Of a stretch of 64,000 bases of DNA, positions 31,216 through 41,509 are shown one piece after another (the stretch's first letter is position 1; each line of letters begins with the position of its first letter). A model generated the notes under the pieces. The model was not told the origin of the DNA and searched no databases. It worked only from the letters and a program-made list of their open reading frames with translations. This stretch comes from Nematopogon swammerdamellus. Lineage: Eukaryota; Arthropoda; Insecta; Lepidoptera; Adelidae. The position numbers and the translations under genes are program-made. Location: assembly GCA_946902875.1 (NCBI GenBank), contig OX336351.1:1488001-1552000 (forward strand), in the 5' to 3' direction.

Positions 31216-31904
31216 ATTTAACTTTTTGAAGTAATCGTTCGGTTAAATTAGTATGGTAGCGTGAAATTTTATCTGAGGAAATCGAGGAGTATATGGAGGG
31301 TGGGTTTAATGTCTTTGAGTATATGTATAAATTTCGCTCACGTGATCCGGGCGAATTCTCGATCGATTTTGCCCTGGTTTGTGCATTCGCCGACGCGACG
31401 GTATGCGAAAGGTATTGTGAGCTTAATTTTGTCATTCTACCCTAGGGCACACGCGGCACTTTTTTCTATTTATAATAAATAAATATAAATACTCATCGAT
31501 GCCCTTGCATCTTCAATCCAGTTGAAATATATGTAAAGTATGCAAATTTATTTATTTATTTATTGATTTTAGGTACTTCAAGAGAGTAGTTGACACAACA
31601 CACGAATTTTCTACCACATTTCAAAATCAGTCATCTGTCCAAAATTTTAAGTACACAATAAACTTAGGTTAATGGCTAACAAAAAATAATGATATGGACA
31701 ATAAATATTCCGAGGTATAAAATAAAATAAAACCAAACCTAGAAAGTGAGTCTGTATGTATTAAATACGTAGTTTATTTTACCTATATGTAAAAATGTTT
31801 ATTCTGTAATATGGTTATAGAAGTATACAGAGTGATTTCTATACTATACATATAAAAGAAAAAAGAACAACCCCGGACCAGTGATATGAATGAGATCTGT
31901 AAAT
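31216..31904. other. Unassigned sequence
   Basis: A tract at 31260-31470 is GC-balanced with a short minus-strand open frame that I cannot support as coding; the rest is AT-rich with a TTTA run near 31548-31566. Confidence 0.35.
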
Positions 31905-32342
31905 CAGGTTGATAAATAAAAAATCTCATCCATACCGACCGATCCAGGGAAAGTTCCCAAGACACACAGCGCATTAGCCCTCTGTATGGCCAGACTAATG
32001 CGCTGAGAGAGGTAGGCCCCAGCTCGGGCCTCCCCGGACACTTCTATTAGTCGACTGCCTAAATCCTTGCAAAGAGACTTTGCTTCAGCTGACCAGGGAC
32101 CTAATGTTTCCAAAGCAATCATTTCATAATTTTGTGCTATTACAATATAATGATTATGCTTCACTAGCGCTGCAGCCTCAGCAGCGGCACCAGCTTTTCT
32201 TGCTGTTGACACAACGTAGCTATCAGCTAGCGTGTCGACGCAAGTGGCGTCCCAGACAAGAGCCTGACCGCGCGACCAAGGCACCAAGGTCATCCCGTCT
32301 GGGCGCTTACCGTCATCTCTGCTGAGACCAAGCCAAACTGTT
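31905..32342 (-). pseudogene. Retroelement-associated C-terminal domain, longest copy
   Basis: An open frame of about 145 codons reads VWLGLSRDDGKRPDGMTLVP, then ALVWDATCVDTLADSYV, ALETLGPWSAEAK, RISLAIQRANALCVLGTFP and a stop near 31904. It is the fullest of four copies here (also 11803, 20812, 51248). From memory this family accompanies reverse transcriptases in invertebrate genomes; no reverse transcriptase precedes it here. Confidence 0.7.
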
Positions 32343-33284
32343 TCTTTGTTGTTTTATTAATTTGTTTTGTGAACCTAGATACATAACTCATTAGTTTTTA
32401 GGTGTTTTTTTTGTGTAAATACCCCTTTGAAATGTTTAAACATTTTGGTTATTCCTATGATTTAAACATACTAGTTGAAATGTAGAGGTTGCCTTATGCA
32501 ATAAGTCCGCCATTTGTAGTAAACTTTATAAAAAGCAATACCAAATATTAAAAAATAAATTATGTGGAATGCAGCCTTTGGGAAAGCTCACGCTAGACGG
32601 TGAAAAATGAACCTGCCCCAAATGTCTTCTTTGAATTTAAATGCTAATGCAGTACGAGCATCGAGATATAGCATCGAGATATATAACTAGAGGGTGCGCT
32701 ACGAAGAAACTTTCAAAGAAATCTTGTCGCAATTACTGAGGTGCATATGAGGGAAGGACACGTAGTGCCGCTGCGCGGAGAACCGAGCGGTAGAGCGGGT
32801 ATTGACGCAAGGAGCGAGCGGGAGAGAGAAAGCGGTATAGGTCGTTCGTTCCAACCTGAGGCGTACAAATGCATTCACGCATGACGGTGAGCATGAAATT
32901 CTGCGAGTGTAGTAGTGCTCAGGCCATGTATAGGTGCATGTCAAGCATTTGTATTAGAGAAATGCATTTGGGTGCGCACGTGCGTTCGCCTCAGGTTAGG
33001 CCATCCATGCTATAGTTTGAGGTGATTGAGGTGCGCGCGCGAGGACTGTGTGTATAGCGACGCCGTAGGCGGACCGCCATCGACTAACTCAGTTGCGGCT
33101 GCATGGCTTCAACTCGGTGAAACGGGTTTTTTGTTGTATACAGCCGGCGCGGGTGGCTGTTCCCAAAGTTCAATAGAAGATCAGACACTTCAATATGGCG
33201 CCATGCCAGCTATAAGGCTATACGGCTTTAGAGCAAGATTCAATATTTACGGGGAGTGCTGACTACAAAGATGTGTATCAGGTT
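32343..33284. other. Unassigned sequence with short repeats
   Basis: 33040-33121 is copy 2 of the short repeat at 27420. CAACCTGAGGCG at 32855 has an inverted partner CGCCTCAGGTT at 32985. 33133-33170 resembles the start of the SINE-D tail. No gene supported. Confidence 0.4.
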
Positions 33285-33609
33285 TACAGTGTGGGGTCCG
33301 TACTTAAAAATAATAGCCCCACTGCATCTCTCCCCGAACATGTTGTAAAAGGCGACTGAGAGATAAGGACAAGATGCCGTGAATGAGGGCGACAGGTTAG
33401 CCACCTCTCACCTTGGCGCGGTCCTTCCACCGTATCATGTAGCAGGTGGGTCTTCGTGCCTTATTTTCTGCTTGACAGTTATTTTGTCCTAATACTTTGC
33501 TAAATGTTATGGTCGTTGTTGAGCTTTACAAGAGTACTTTACGGCACAACACAGACTACTCAGATTACCCCGATTGTCGGGATATAGCGTGTGGTATGTA
33601 TGTATGTAT
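33285..33609 (+). mobile_element. SINE-B, full length
   Basis: Leader changed to ACAGTGTGGGGTCCGTAC; body complete; ends GTATGTATGTATGTA. The internal stem is weakened (GTCGTTGTTGAGC). Confidence 0.88.
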
Positions 33610-33905
33610 AAGGTATCTGTATAAGATCCTCATATGTAGGTAGTGTCGCATGGAACACACTCACTGGAATACCGTTACATATTTTCGCTGACTTACGACA
33701 CAGGAACGAGTTCGAGTAGCCATGTGTTGTATCTTTGGGCGAACATAACGCCCTGTTCGAGTGCACTCTCTGGTAAGAAGCGCATATATCTCGATGTACA
33801 CAGCACTATTCTTGCTACTAAGCTGTTTTAAATTTACCTTGTATCTAGAATACGTTACTTAAAGAACTTAGTTTTATTGAATTGACTACATACACATATA
33901 TAAAT

Positions 33906-34464
33906 TAGCCTCGGTAGTTCAGTGGTGCGATCGTTCGACCGCCGTTCGTGATATTAAGCACACCTGGTCGAGGTTAGAACTCAGATGGGTGACCGTTCGT
34001 CTGCTGAGGCTGACCGCGTAATTTTTTTTTATTTAAACCAACACGGGTGGCTGTGCCGAGGGACCAATGGTACAGTCGACATAGCCAAAAACCCCTCTCC
34101 TCGCGAAACCACTCTCAGTGAGGTGCCATGCCAGCGGATTTGCGGATTGTTGCCAGGCTGTCTAGCCCGTTAATACGACGACGTTTGAAGACACCCATGG
34201 TAAAGGATTGCGGAAACTGTAGGTCCCCTTTCTTACCTTACTAGGTGATATAGGGTTTAATACGTCCAGGTCGGTACCACCGCCCTGAGTAAAAGTCGGT
34301 TGAAGCAGCTAGGAATGTAAATAGTTCGTGTTTTTCATCCAGTTTAGTGTAGCCGACACGACCGAAAGGAAGCACAGACATGGCACCTAGTTCACCAAGA
34401 TGCTATGGGCTGACATCGCGGATGTTGTAGGTGATGTAGCCAATCGTGTCAGTTTCCATAAACA
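33906..34464 (+). mobile_element. SINE-A interrupted by SINE-D
   Basis: Head (33906-34018) has GTAGTTCAGTGGTGCG and a diverged 5S-like block (CATTAAGC-type to GATGGGTGACCG), then the insertion, then the body from AACTGTAGGTCCC at 34217 to CAGTTTCCATAAAC. Confidence 0.82.
34019..34211 (-). mobile_element. SINE-D copy inside SINE-A
   Basis: T run at 34022, then ACACGGGTGGCTGTGCCGAG, GGGACCAATGG and CACTCTCAGTGAGGTGCCATG. The first 35 bases resemble the SINE-C 3' end (GGTATGGGTGGCTGAGTCGG). A second copy is at 38589-38694. Confidence 0.65.
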
Positions 34465-34911
34465 ATTATTTTTTTAAAATTATTGTTGTTACTATACACG
34501 CAGAGAATATGGTTCACGTCTAAAATTTTCAAACATTATTACTCCAGTACGGACTTATAAAAAGATAAACGAAAATAAGTGACACTTTATTTACTACATT
34601 TTTTGATGAAGACAAAATTCTATGAATACGAAAGTGTGAAGGCATAACATGCCAAAAGAACTCGCGAGGAACAGACTTAGCTCGCGTCCAAAATGAAAAT
34701 TTCTTCCAAGATGAGCATTTCAACCCCCTGTTTCCATGAAAGTATAATGCGGCCGCGTTGAGTTGGTCGTTGAGTCGCCATTTTGAGATCCTGCAGGCAG
34801 TGTAAGTGTGCTTTTCCACAGTAAGTTTGGGACGGTAAGTTCTCCCACAGCACAGAGTGGGGAATAATAAATCTGTATGGAGATGTCTTGGAAATTTATT
34901 TTTACGAACCT
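34465..34911. other. Unassigned sequence
   Basis: AT-rich first half, more balanced second half. Nothing recognised. Confidence 0.4.
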
Positions 34912-34995
34912 TTGGTTGTGTTCTCCTCTAGTCCAGTATAGCCAGCAATCCAGGGAACTCACAGGAATGGCACCTTCCTTCTCAAAAAAAAAAAA
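34912..34995 (+). mobile_element. SINE-C fragment
   Basis: GTTGTGTTCTCCTCTAGTCC to ACCTTCCTTCTC, then an A run: a copy that ends ~80 bases short of the usual 3' end yet has poly-A. Confidence 0.8.
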
Positions 34996-34996
34996 A

Positions 34997-35112
34997 TGTA
35001 AATCGCGTTTTTCTTCCAGTTCATTGTAGCCGACACGACCATAGGTAACCATTGAAATAGCACCTAGTACAAGGTGTGATGGGGTGTAGTAGGTGATGTA
35101 GCCACCATATCA
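34997..35112 (+). mobile_element. SINE-A 3' fragment
   Basis: From AATCGCGTTTTTCTTCCAG to AGCCACCATATCAGG; directly follows the SINE-C A run and is followed by a SINE-C in the opposite orientation. Confidence 0.78.
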
Positions 35113-35375
35113 GGATTTTTTTTTATGTAACCCGGTATGGGTGGCTGAGTCGGAGGGGCCAAAGCACATGCTCCGACCAGCCCATATCACCTCCGAGAAG
35201 GTAGGTGCCATACCGGAGACTTCCCTGGATTACTGGCTATACTGGACTATGACTGGATTATAGAGGAGAACACAACCGATGCTGCTATGCGGTCATCTTA
35301 CATGCAGTGCGGTGGTACCAACCCAGTCGGCTACAATTTGAGCCTACCGCCTAGTAAGGGGCAAGGGAGAATGTA
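35113..35375 (-). mobile_element. SINE-C, lacking its tRNA head
   Basis: Begins with the T run and ATGTAACCCGGTATGGGTGG and includes the core (CAGTGCGGTGGTACC...CCGCCTAGTAAGG); stops before the head. A small internal duplication (GACTATGACTGGATTATAG) is present. Confidence 0.87.
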
Positions 35376-35607
35376 AGAAAAATTTACACAATTTTCCAGT
35401 AAAATTTGTCCGCTTCTGTTAAGGGTACGCCCGGTTCGTTGTTCTGCGGTCTCGAATAAGTTTACACTGTATAAACAACGTCGCAGCTCCACTCATAGAT
35501 AATTAGCTGACGCGGTCGCCTATGCTTTAAGATCAAACATTTCAAAACTGTGGAAACGCCGCGCGCCGTCAGATCGTGGAGCGAGAAGCCTATTATAAAT
35601 TTAATAC

Positions 35608-36012
35608 CGCCGGGTTGGTTTGGTTTCGTGAATTCGATTAACGTTCCCCGTATGCTTTCGTGTTCGAACAATTATTATATTTTTGAACCTAAATGTATGT
35701 ATATTAAGCCTGAATCTGTCCGTGAGAGTTTGTTTGGTGAAAATTGGACGAGTACTTTTGATGCTATCGCAAGTTGTATTGAGCGCGAAAGCACACTTGA
35801 GAAGATGGTGGTGACGTCATCGGTGGGAGGGAGGTCGAGTGCATGGTTTTGTGTAGTCGCCGGATGGGTCTTTAAGGCGTGGTAGCGTTCACGTTTGTAG
35901 GTTGTATAGTTTGGCAGCACGAAGCCGTCGAAAGTACACACTGTATGTCGCCAACTTTCTGGAATTCCGCCCTTGTTGCTAAGCGTAAGACGTTCATCGA
36001 ATTTACGTCAAA
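35608..36012. repeat. Repeat R, uninterrupted copy
   Basis: Contiguous version of the segments at 25651-25712 and 26773-27065. The minus-strand frame CTFDGFVLPNYTTYKRER onward stays open for 88 codons. Identity unknown; likely a transposon. Confidence 0.65.
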
Positions 36013-36100
36013 AATAAATATATATGCACAAATACCAAATTACAAAATACTATGCACAAGGGAAGCACTGACGCGGCACCTAGTTCCGCAGGAACAGTGT

Positions 36101-36385
36101 GTCAAATACGGGTATCTCAGTGGTGCGATCGGTCGAGTGTTGCTAGTGATCATAAGCACTCCTGAGGGCGGTCAGAACTTGGCTGACCGCTCGACCGTTG
36201 TAGGCTGACAGTGGCACGGATTCTACATAAAACGGTAGGTCTCTTCCCTTCTAACGTACCTTACTAGGTGGTAGGGTTTAACACGCCCGGGTTGGTACCA
36301 TCGCACTGAACCGAACTGTTCTTCCAGCACAACACCGATGACTCTGGTTACCCCAATTGTTGGGATAGAGCGTGTGTTTCACATA
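36101..36385 (+). mobile_element. Chimera: SINE-A 5' half joined to SINE-B 3' end
   Basis: SINE-A head and core (to GCACTGAACC, about 36315) switch to SINE-B from TTCCAGCACAACACCGATGA to GAGCGTGTGTTTCACATAC. The preceding 36060-36087 is a stray SINE-A piece (GGGAAGCACTGACGCGGCACC). Confidence 0.85.
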
Positions 36386-36387
36386 CA

Positions 36388-36717
36388 CACCACACGCCGT
36401 ATCCCGACAATCGGGGTAAGCAGAGTAATCGGTGTTGTGCTACAAGTATTTTGGTAAATTACAGCACAACATCGACCACCACGTTTAGCAAAGTATTCGG
36501 ACAAGATAACTCAGATCAGGCAGCAAGTAAGACATGCAGGCGCGCCTGCTGCAAGACTCGGTGGAAAGACCGTGCCAAGGTGAGAGGTGGTTATCCTGTC
36601 GCCCTTATGCACGGCATCTTGTCCTTATCCCTTAGTCACCTTTTACGACATGCACGGGGAGAGATGCAGTGGGGCTATTCTTATTAAATACCGGCCCCAC
36701 ACAGTACACAGCGTGTG
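36388..36717 (-). mobile_element. SINE-B, full length, facing the chimera
   Basis: Complete from the tail to CCCCACACAGTAC. With the preceding + strand tail it forms an inverted pair that could fold over 36320-36450. A further SINE-B tail scrap (CAGCGTGTGGTATG) follows at 36718. Confidence 0.9.
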
Positions 36718-36983
36718 GTATGTAAAAATTTTAACTGTCCTAAGATTGAGACAATGACGGTTCCGTGTTGTTGAAATCTTTGGACGAATTTGGTCGTCGC
36801 TGACTGCTGAATAAAGCCCTGGAATTAAACCTAGACAGCTTGTTTGAGCTGTCAATATTCCTGCTTCCCGTAATCTAACATTGCGGCAGCAGTATGACTG
36901 AAGGAACATTCACATCGTCGGCCGTTGTACGCCCGTGACAACATGTTTATTGTTTACCCATTGACTTGCATATCACTGTGTTT

Positions 36984-37218
36984 ACCAGCTTTTGCCTGCG
37001 GCTTCGTTCGCGTGAAATTCGTATTTATAAAGAAAATAAGTAAGCCCGCTGCCGTACCTTTATTTCGGCGCGCCGAACAATCCGGTTTGTATGAGAGCCA
37101 AATCTTAGCGTAACTGGAACAGAGCTTTATTTAGCTTATCCTGTGTCACCTATTGTTAATGTGATTGTACTATGTTTCATCAAATTCGGATGATCGGTTT
37201 AAGAGTTATGGAGGAACA
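36984..37218 (-). mobile_element. Non-autonomous Helitron
   Basis: CCAGCTTTTGCCTGCGGCTTC marks a changed 3' end (minus strand); the body matches 43785-44010 (ACCTTTATTTCGGCGC, GAGTTATGGAGGAACAT). SINE-A' follows at once. Confidence 0.7.
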
Positions 37219-37232
37219 TAGATACATATTTT

Positions 37233-37538
37233 GTACCGTGTGGGGCCGGTACTTTAAAAGAATAGCCCCACTGCATCTCTCCCCGTGTATGTCGTAAAAG
37301 GCGACTAAGGGATATGACTCCCTTCTTATATTACTAGGTGGTAGGGTTTAACCCGCCCGGGTTGGCACCACCGCATTGAATGAAAGGTCGGTCGAAACGG
37401 CTATGTAAATAGGTTGTGTTTTCCGTCCAGTTCAGTGTAGCCGGCACGACCGAAGGGAAGCACTGACGTGGCACCAAGTTCACCCGGTGTTATGGGCTTA
37501 CATCACGGATGTTGTAGGTGATGTAGCCAACCGTGTCC
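37233..37538 (+). mobile_element. SINE-A', 3' end cut
   Basis: Full leader and body, but it stops at CAACCGTGTC without the last 20 bases or poly-A. Confidence 0.9.
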
Positions 37539-37554
37539 TACCGTACCGTAGCTA

Positions 37555-37663
37555 AACCTACAGTTTTACGTGGAATCCGAACCACGGTCAGCCTCCAACG
37601 GTCGAGCGGTCACCTATCCAAAGCGACAGTCGACTGTCTGCACCACTGAGCTATCGAGGCTGA
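37555..37663 (-). mobile_element. Isolated SINE-A head
   Basis: Contains B box, part of the 5S-like region and A box (CACTGAGCTATCGAGGCTGAC) without the body, in inverted orientation to the A' copy. Confidence 0.82.
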
Positions 37664-37667
37664 CAGA

Positions 37668-37710
37668 TTAAACCGAGTCTACTGCGAACGAAGCCGCGGG
37701 CAACAGCTAG
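37668..37710 (+). mobile_element. Helitron 3' terminus fragment
   Basis: CTGCGAACGAAGCCGCGGGC followed by AACAGCTAG and T. Confidence 0.65.
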
Positions 37711-37759
37711 TGTTAAATAAATACAACACAATTAGTTCTTCGAAGGCAATCAGTGATTC

Positions 37760-37848
37760 CATATCGCTGAAGACCGGGAGGACTGGAGAAAAACATTTGA
37801 GAGGTGCATGTCCAGCAGTGGACGGATAAGCGCTAACTGACTGACTGT
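37760..37848 (+). mobile_element. RTE-like LINE, extreme 3' end
   Basis: GACTGGAGAAAAACATTTGA...GTGCATGTCCAGCAGTGGACG then CTGACTGACTG: the same end (CCAGCAGTGGAC + short repeat) as the LINE at 30048-30729. Confidence 0.6.
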
Positions 37849-38169
37849 AACGTCGTCTTGTTCACTCCAGGTTCAGGTTAACATTCGCTTGGCAAAATGG
37901 TAATTAAACATTTCTGCGAAGAATCAAAGACAGTAATAAAGGCGCCCGCGAGACGGCGAGAATACAAAGTCAGGAAAGTTCTAGAGCAACGTGTAATTAG
38001 TTAAATGTTCGCTGGTCCTTCATTTCCGAGTGGAAACTTTCTCGAGACCATAAAAACGTGTCACAAAGACGTTGAAGTTCGTTTGAAACTAAATTTGTAA
38101 GACACGAATTTATAGTGTCACCTGAACTGTTAGTGGATGGCATGAACTGAACAGGTATTTTAAAGGATT

Positions 38170-38571
38170 GTTTTTTATGTAATCAGGTATGGGTGGCTGA
38201 GTAGGAGGGGCCAAAGCCCATGCTCCGAACAGCCAATATCACCTCCGAGAAGGTAGGTGCCATACCGGAAACTTCCCTGGATTGCTGGCAATACTGGACT
38301 AGAGAAGAACACAAGCGAGGCTGATATGCGGCCATCTTACATCCAGTACGGTGGTACCAATCCAGTCGGCTACAATTTGAGCCTACCACCTAGTAAGGGG
38401 CAAGGGAAGGGACCTCCAGTTTTACACCGGTTCCGAACGGTGAAGCAGCAGGTGTGGGTATACACGTAAATTTTATCGTCAGAAAAACCTCATTGGTACA
38501 CGCCGACCGGATTCGAACCGCGCACCTCTCGCATGAGAAGCCGACGCCCAAACCACTCGGCTACCCGCCGC
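38170..38571 (-). mobile_element. SINE-C, full length reference copy
   Basis: Reads complete: head with TAGCCGAGTGG, CTTCTCATGCGAGAGG, GGTTCGAATCC; CACCGGTT; shared core (TACTAGGTGGTAGGCTC...TTGGTACCACCGTACTGG); GTTCTTCTCTAGTCCAG; and tail CACCCATACCTGATTACAT then A's. About 400 bp. Confidence 0.92.
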
Positions 38572-38588
38572 AGGTATACTTTCTATTT

Positions 38589-38694
38589 CTTTTTTATGAG
38601 TACCAGTATATGGGTACCTGTACCGAGGGACTAAAGGCATAGCCAATTTCATCTCCATTCGGGAAACCACACTCAGTGAGGTACCATAAAAGCA
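38589..38694 (-). mobile_element. SINE-D fragment
   Basis: T run then CCAGTATATGGGTACCTGTA, CCGAGGGAC, and CCACACTCAGTGAGGTACCAT. Directly abuts the SINE-C head. Confidence 0.55.
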
Positions 38695-38973
38695 AACTTG
38701 GGGACTGTAGAAGCGCTATGTTGAAATTATCGGGAAACAATCGTCGGTAGACAATTAAGAGGATCTACTAAAATTATAACTCGTTTTAGTTAAAAACTGA
38801 CTTCAACCCCTGAAGTACCTCATTTCCATCATAAAAGGAATCATCGAAATCGATCGCCGTGGTATAGTATCTTCGCCCATTTGTCATGCACATGCTTATG
38901 CAAAAAGAGTTTCATGATCCTATCATCAGAACTTGACCAAATTTATATAGGACTACCCCTTATATGATATATT

Positions 38974-39370
38974 GTCAGCCTCGTTAGCTCAGTGGTGCAG
39001 ACAGTCAACTGTCGCTATTGAATGTTAAGCAACGCTGGGTGCGGTCAGTACTTGGATGGGTGACCGCTGACCGTTGGAGGCTGACCGAGGTTCGGATTCC
39101 TCGTAAAACTGTAGGTCCCTTCCCTCCTAATCTTACTTGGTGGTAGGGTTTAACCCGCCCGGGTTTGTACCACCGCACTGAATGAAACGTCGGTCTAAAC
39201 GGCTATGTAAATAGTTTGTGTTTTCCGGCCAGTTCAGTGTAGCCGGCACGATCAAAGGGGGAAGCACTGACATGGCACCTAGTTCACCCGGTGTTATGGG
39301 CTGACATCACGGACGTTGTAGGTGATGTAGCCAACCGTGTCAGTTTCCTTAAAAAAAAATAAAAAAAAAA
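38974..39370 (+). mobile_element. SINE-A, full length, best tRNA/5S head
   Basis: A box GTTAGCTCAGTGGT near 38984, 5S-like block 39024-39067 containing GTTAAGC and AGTACTTGGATGGGTGACCG, B box GGTTCGGATTCC 39089-39100. Body complete to an interrupted A run. Twin of the copy at 4704. Confidence 0.95.
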
Positions 39371-39372
39371 TG

Positions 39373-39679
39373 CTCCGAGGTATCCGCTTTCTAATAAAAA
39401 TTCCGTACTTCACAAATTTATATTTCCCGCCAAAGTTCCTTCGTCACTGAAAACGACCAATCAGAGGCACTCCCGTAGTAGACTTTGGAAATATGCTTCC
39501 GGCCCACTCTGTCGGATAAAGCCTAATGCAGTGGATTTGGCAGTATTTAGCTGCCACCCACGTGCATTAGCGGATTCCTGCCGTACACCTGGCATTGCGG
39601 TGGCGGTTGGACGATTTCCCAAATGCGACCAGCGATTACCTACGTAATGTGGAATGAACACAGTGTAGAAGGCTAAACC
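39373..39679. other. Unassigned sequence with a short minus-strand frame
   Basis: An open frame of 66 codons on the minus strand (39461-39661) has no recognised motif. Confidence 0.3.
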
Positions 39680-39795
39680 AGTGGTTCGGATTCCACGTAA
39701 AACTTTAGGTCCCTTCCCTTCTTACCTTACTAGGTGGTACGGTTTAACCCTCCCGGGTTGGTACGGTCGAAACTGCTATGTAAATAGTTATATAG
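39680..39795 (+). mobile_element. SINE-A fragment with internal deletion
   Basis: B box to core, then TTGGTACGGTCGAAACTGC skips the CACCGCACTGAATGAAACGTC part. Confidence 0.85.
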
Positions 39796-39808
39796 TAATA
39801 GTTATATA

Positions 39809-40019
39809 TGCCGGCTACACTGAACTGGACGGAAAACACAAACTATTTACATAGCCGTTTCGACCGACCTTTCATTCAGTGCGGTTGTACCAACCCGGGC
39901 GGGTTAAACCCTACCACCTAGTAATATAAGAAGGGAGTAATATTCCTTAGTCGTCTTTTACGACATACACGGGGAGAGATGCAGTTGGGGCTATTCTTTT
40001 AAAGTACCGGCCCCACACG
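39809..40019 (-). mobile_element. SINE-A', 5' two-thirds, inverted to its neighbour
   Basis: Runs from GCCGGCTACACTGAACTGG to the leader CCGGCCCCACACGG; the 3' end is missing. Confidence 0.88.
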
Positions 40020-40327
40020 GATGGAGATTTTCAAATGGAGAACAACAATGTTTTATCATTGACTCCCACGAAACATCCGCGCGTTCATATTTGGACTGTG
40101 CCAGAAGTGTGAGGCTTGCCTCGTGGCAGAGTGACGCGAAGGCCGCACTTGACGGGCGAGCCGTGACAGGCGGCGCGAGCGGGTCGGGGAATCGAGGATC
40201 CACTTGAAATGCCGCGGGTGCCACAAATACACGGAGCAGCTATTGTGTTGTGTTGGCAGAAAACTTGTGCCAGCGATCCCGATTCCAAGCTCGGCACGAT
40301 CGTTGTTGAGGACTCGGAGAGAAAGTT
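40020..40327. other. Unassigned GC-richer sequence
   Basis: Several open frames overlap but none has support. Confidence 0.3.
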
Positions 40328-40741
40328 TTTTTTTTGTGAGAAGCACGACAAATGGCGCGCGCCAGACTAACGCAGAGGTGTAGTCCGACGGCGCCCACGG
40401 GCATTCGGATATTTACGGGGGCTGCGAATACCATGTCGGCCGGCTAGGTGCACCGTCACATTATGTTTAAATGACCCCAGATTGTATATTAGAGGAAAGG
40501 ATGCAGGTGGGAGTGAATTCCACATGTTGGAAACCCTGCAAATAAAGGATTTGCAGGATCGATTTGTCCTAAGTGGAGGGATATCGACAGTGTGTGGATG
40601 CATTCCCAACCTGTTGCGCCTGGAACGATGGTAGAAATGGGATGGAGGGATCGCATTGTGCAGCTCCTTGGAACACTCTCCGTGGCACAGGCAATAGAAC
40701 ACACACAAAGATCCAACGTCGCTGCGGAGTTGAAAGTGAAC
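40328..40741 (-). pseudogene. CR1-like LINE, C-terminal end
   Basis: Minus-strand frame: LCVFYCLCHGECSKELHNAI, MHPHTVDIPPLRTNRSCKSF, NMWNSLPPASFP and LAGRHGIRSPRKYPNARGRR, then a stop; poly-A is the T run at 40328-40337. 5' truncated. Same family as 21514-22063. Confidence 0.8.
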
Positions 40742-41235
40742 TGTCTATTAATTTTTGCTAGGTCGAGTTTTCAATGTTTGACTTACGGAACCTTCCCCAT
40801 CTTCTGCAGCTGCGTCCTGCTGGCTGGACCGGTCTGGATTTGGCTATAGGGAACGGATAATTCGTACTTTCGCGTAGGGTTACAGGCAAGTCACTTCAGT
40901 TATGTAGCATCAAACACCGAACTAAACACGTAAATGTAATTTGCAATTGATTGATTGAAGTTCTTTTTATACAGCGCGCGCGCTCGGATCCTGGTGCCGT
41001 CAGAAAACCTATTATATAATCTGTCTGCCAGCCAGTTGCAGCGAACAGTCGCGCTTCCAGTGAATGAAGGGAGGGAAAAGTTCAAATCTCCACAGGTTCC
41101 TTCCAAAATGTATGATAAATAAATGGATAACAGAATGAACTGTAATTTGTTCAATCATGATTTTACATGAATCAAGTTTGGTATGGAACAATCGTGGCGC
41201 GAACATTAGTCAAACGCTGTATGCCGGCGTCTAAG
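40742..41235. other. Unassigned sequence
   Basis: No exon, repeat or structured element recognised. Confidence 0.35.
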
Positions 41236-41509
41236 TAACCAGATTAATCAGTATTGTACTGCAAGATGTGGGTTAATTTCATCACAACATCGACCACCAC
41301 TCTTAGCAAAGCTTTAGGACAAGATAACAGAAAGAAAGGCGCGAAGACTGACCTGCTGCATGACTCGGTGGAATGACCGTGCCAAAGAGGCGGCTACCCT
41401 GCCGCCATTTAGCACGTCATATTGTCCTCATCGATTCGTCACATTGTACGACAAGGAGAGATGCATTAGGAATATTTTTTTCAAGTACCTACCTGGCCAC
41501 ATACGGTAT
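41236..41509 (-). mobile_element. SINE-B, old and diverged
   Basis: Recognisable by ATCAGTATTGTACTGCAAG, ACCTGCTGCATGACTCGGTG and a worn leader (CTGGCCACATACGGTA). The TATG tail is lost. Confidence 0.8.

Noticed and set aside
38974..39100. Genuine tRNA and 5S rRNA genes in SINE-A heads
   Set aside because: No acceptor or anticodon stem forms, the 5S-like part is only ~44 of ~120 bases, and the same head recurs with the same SINE body.
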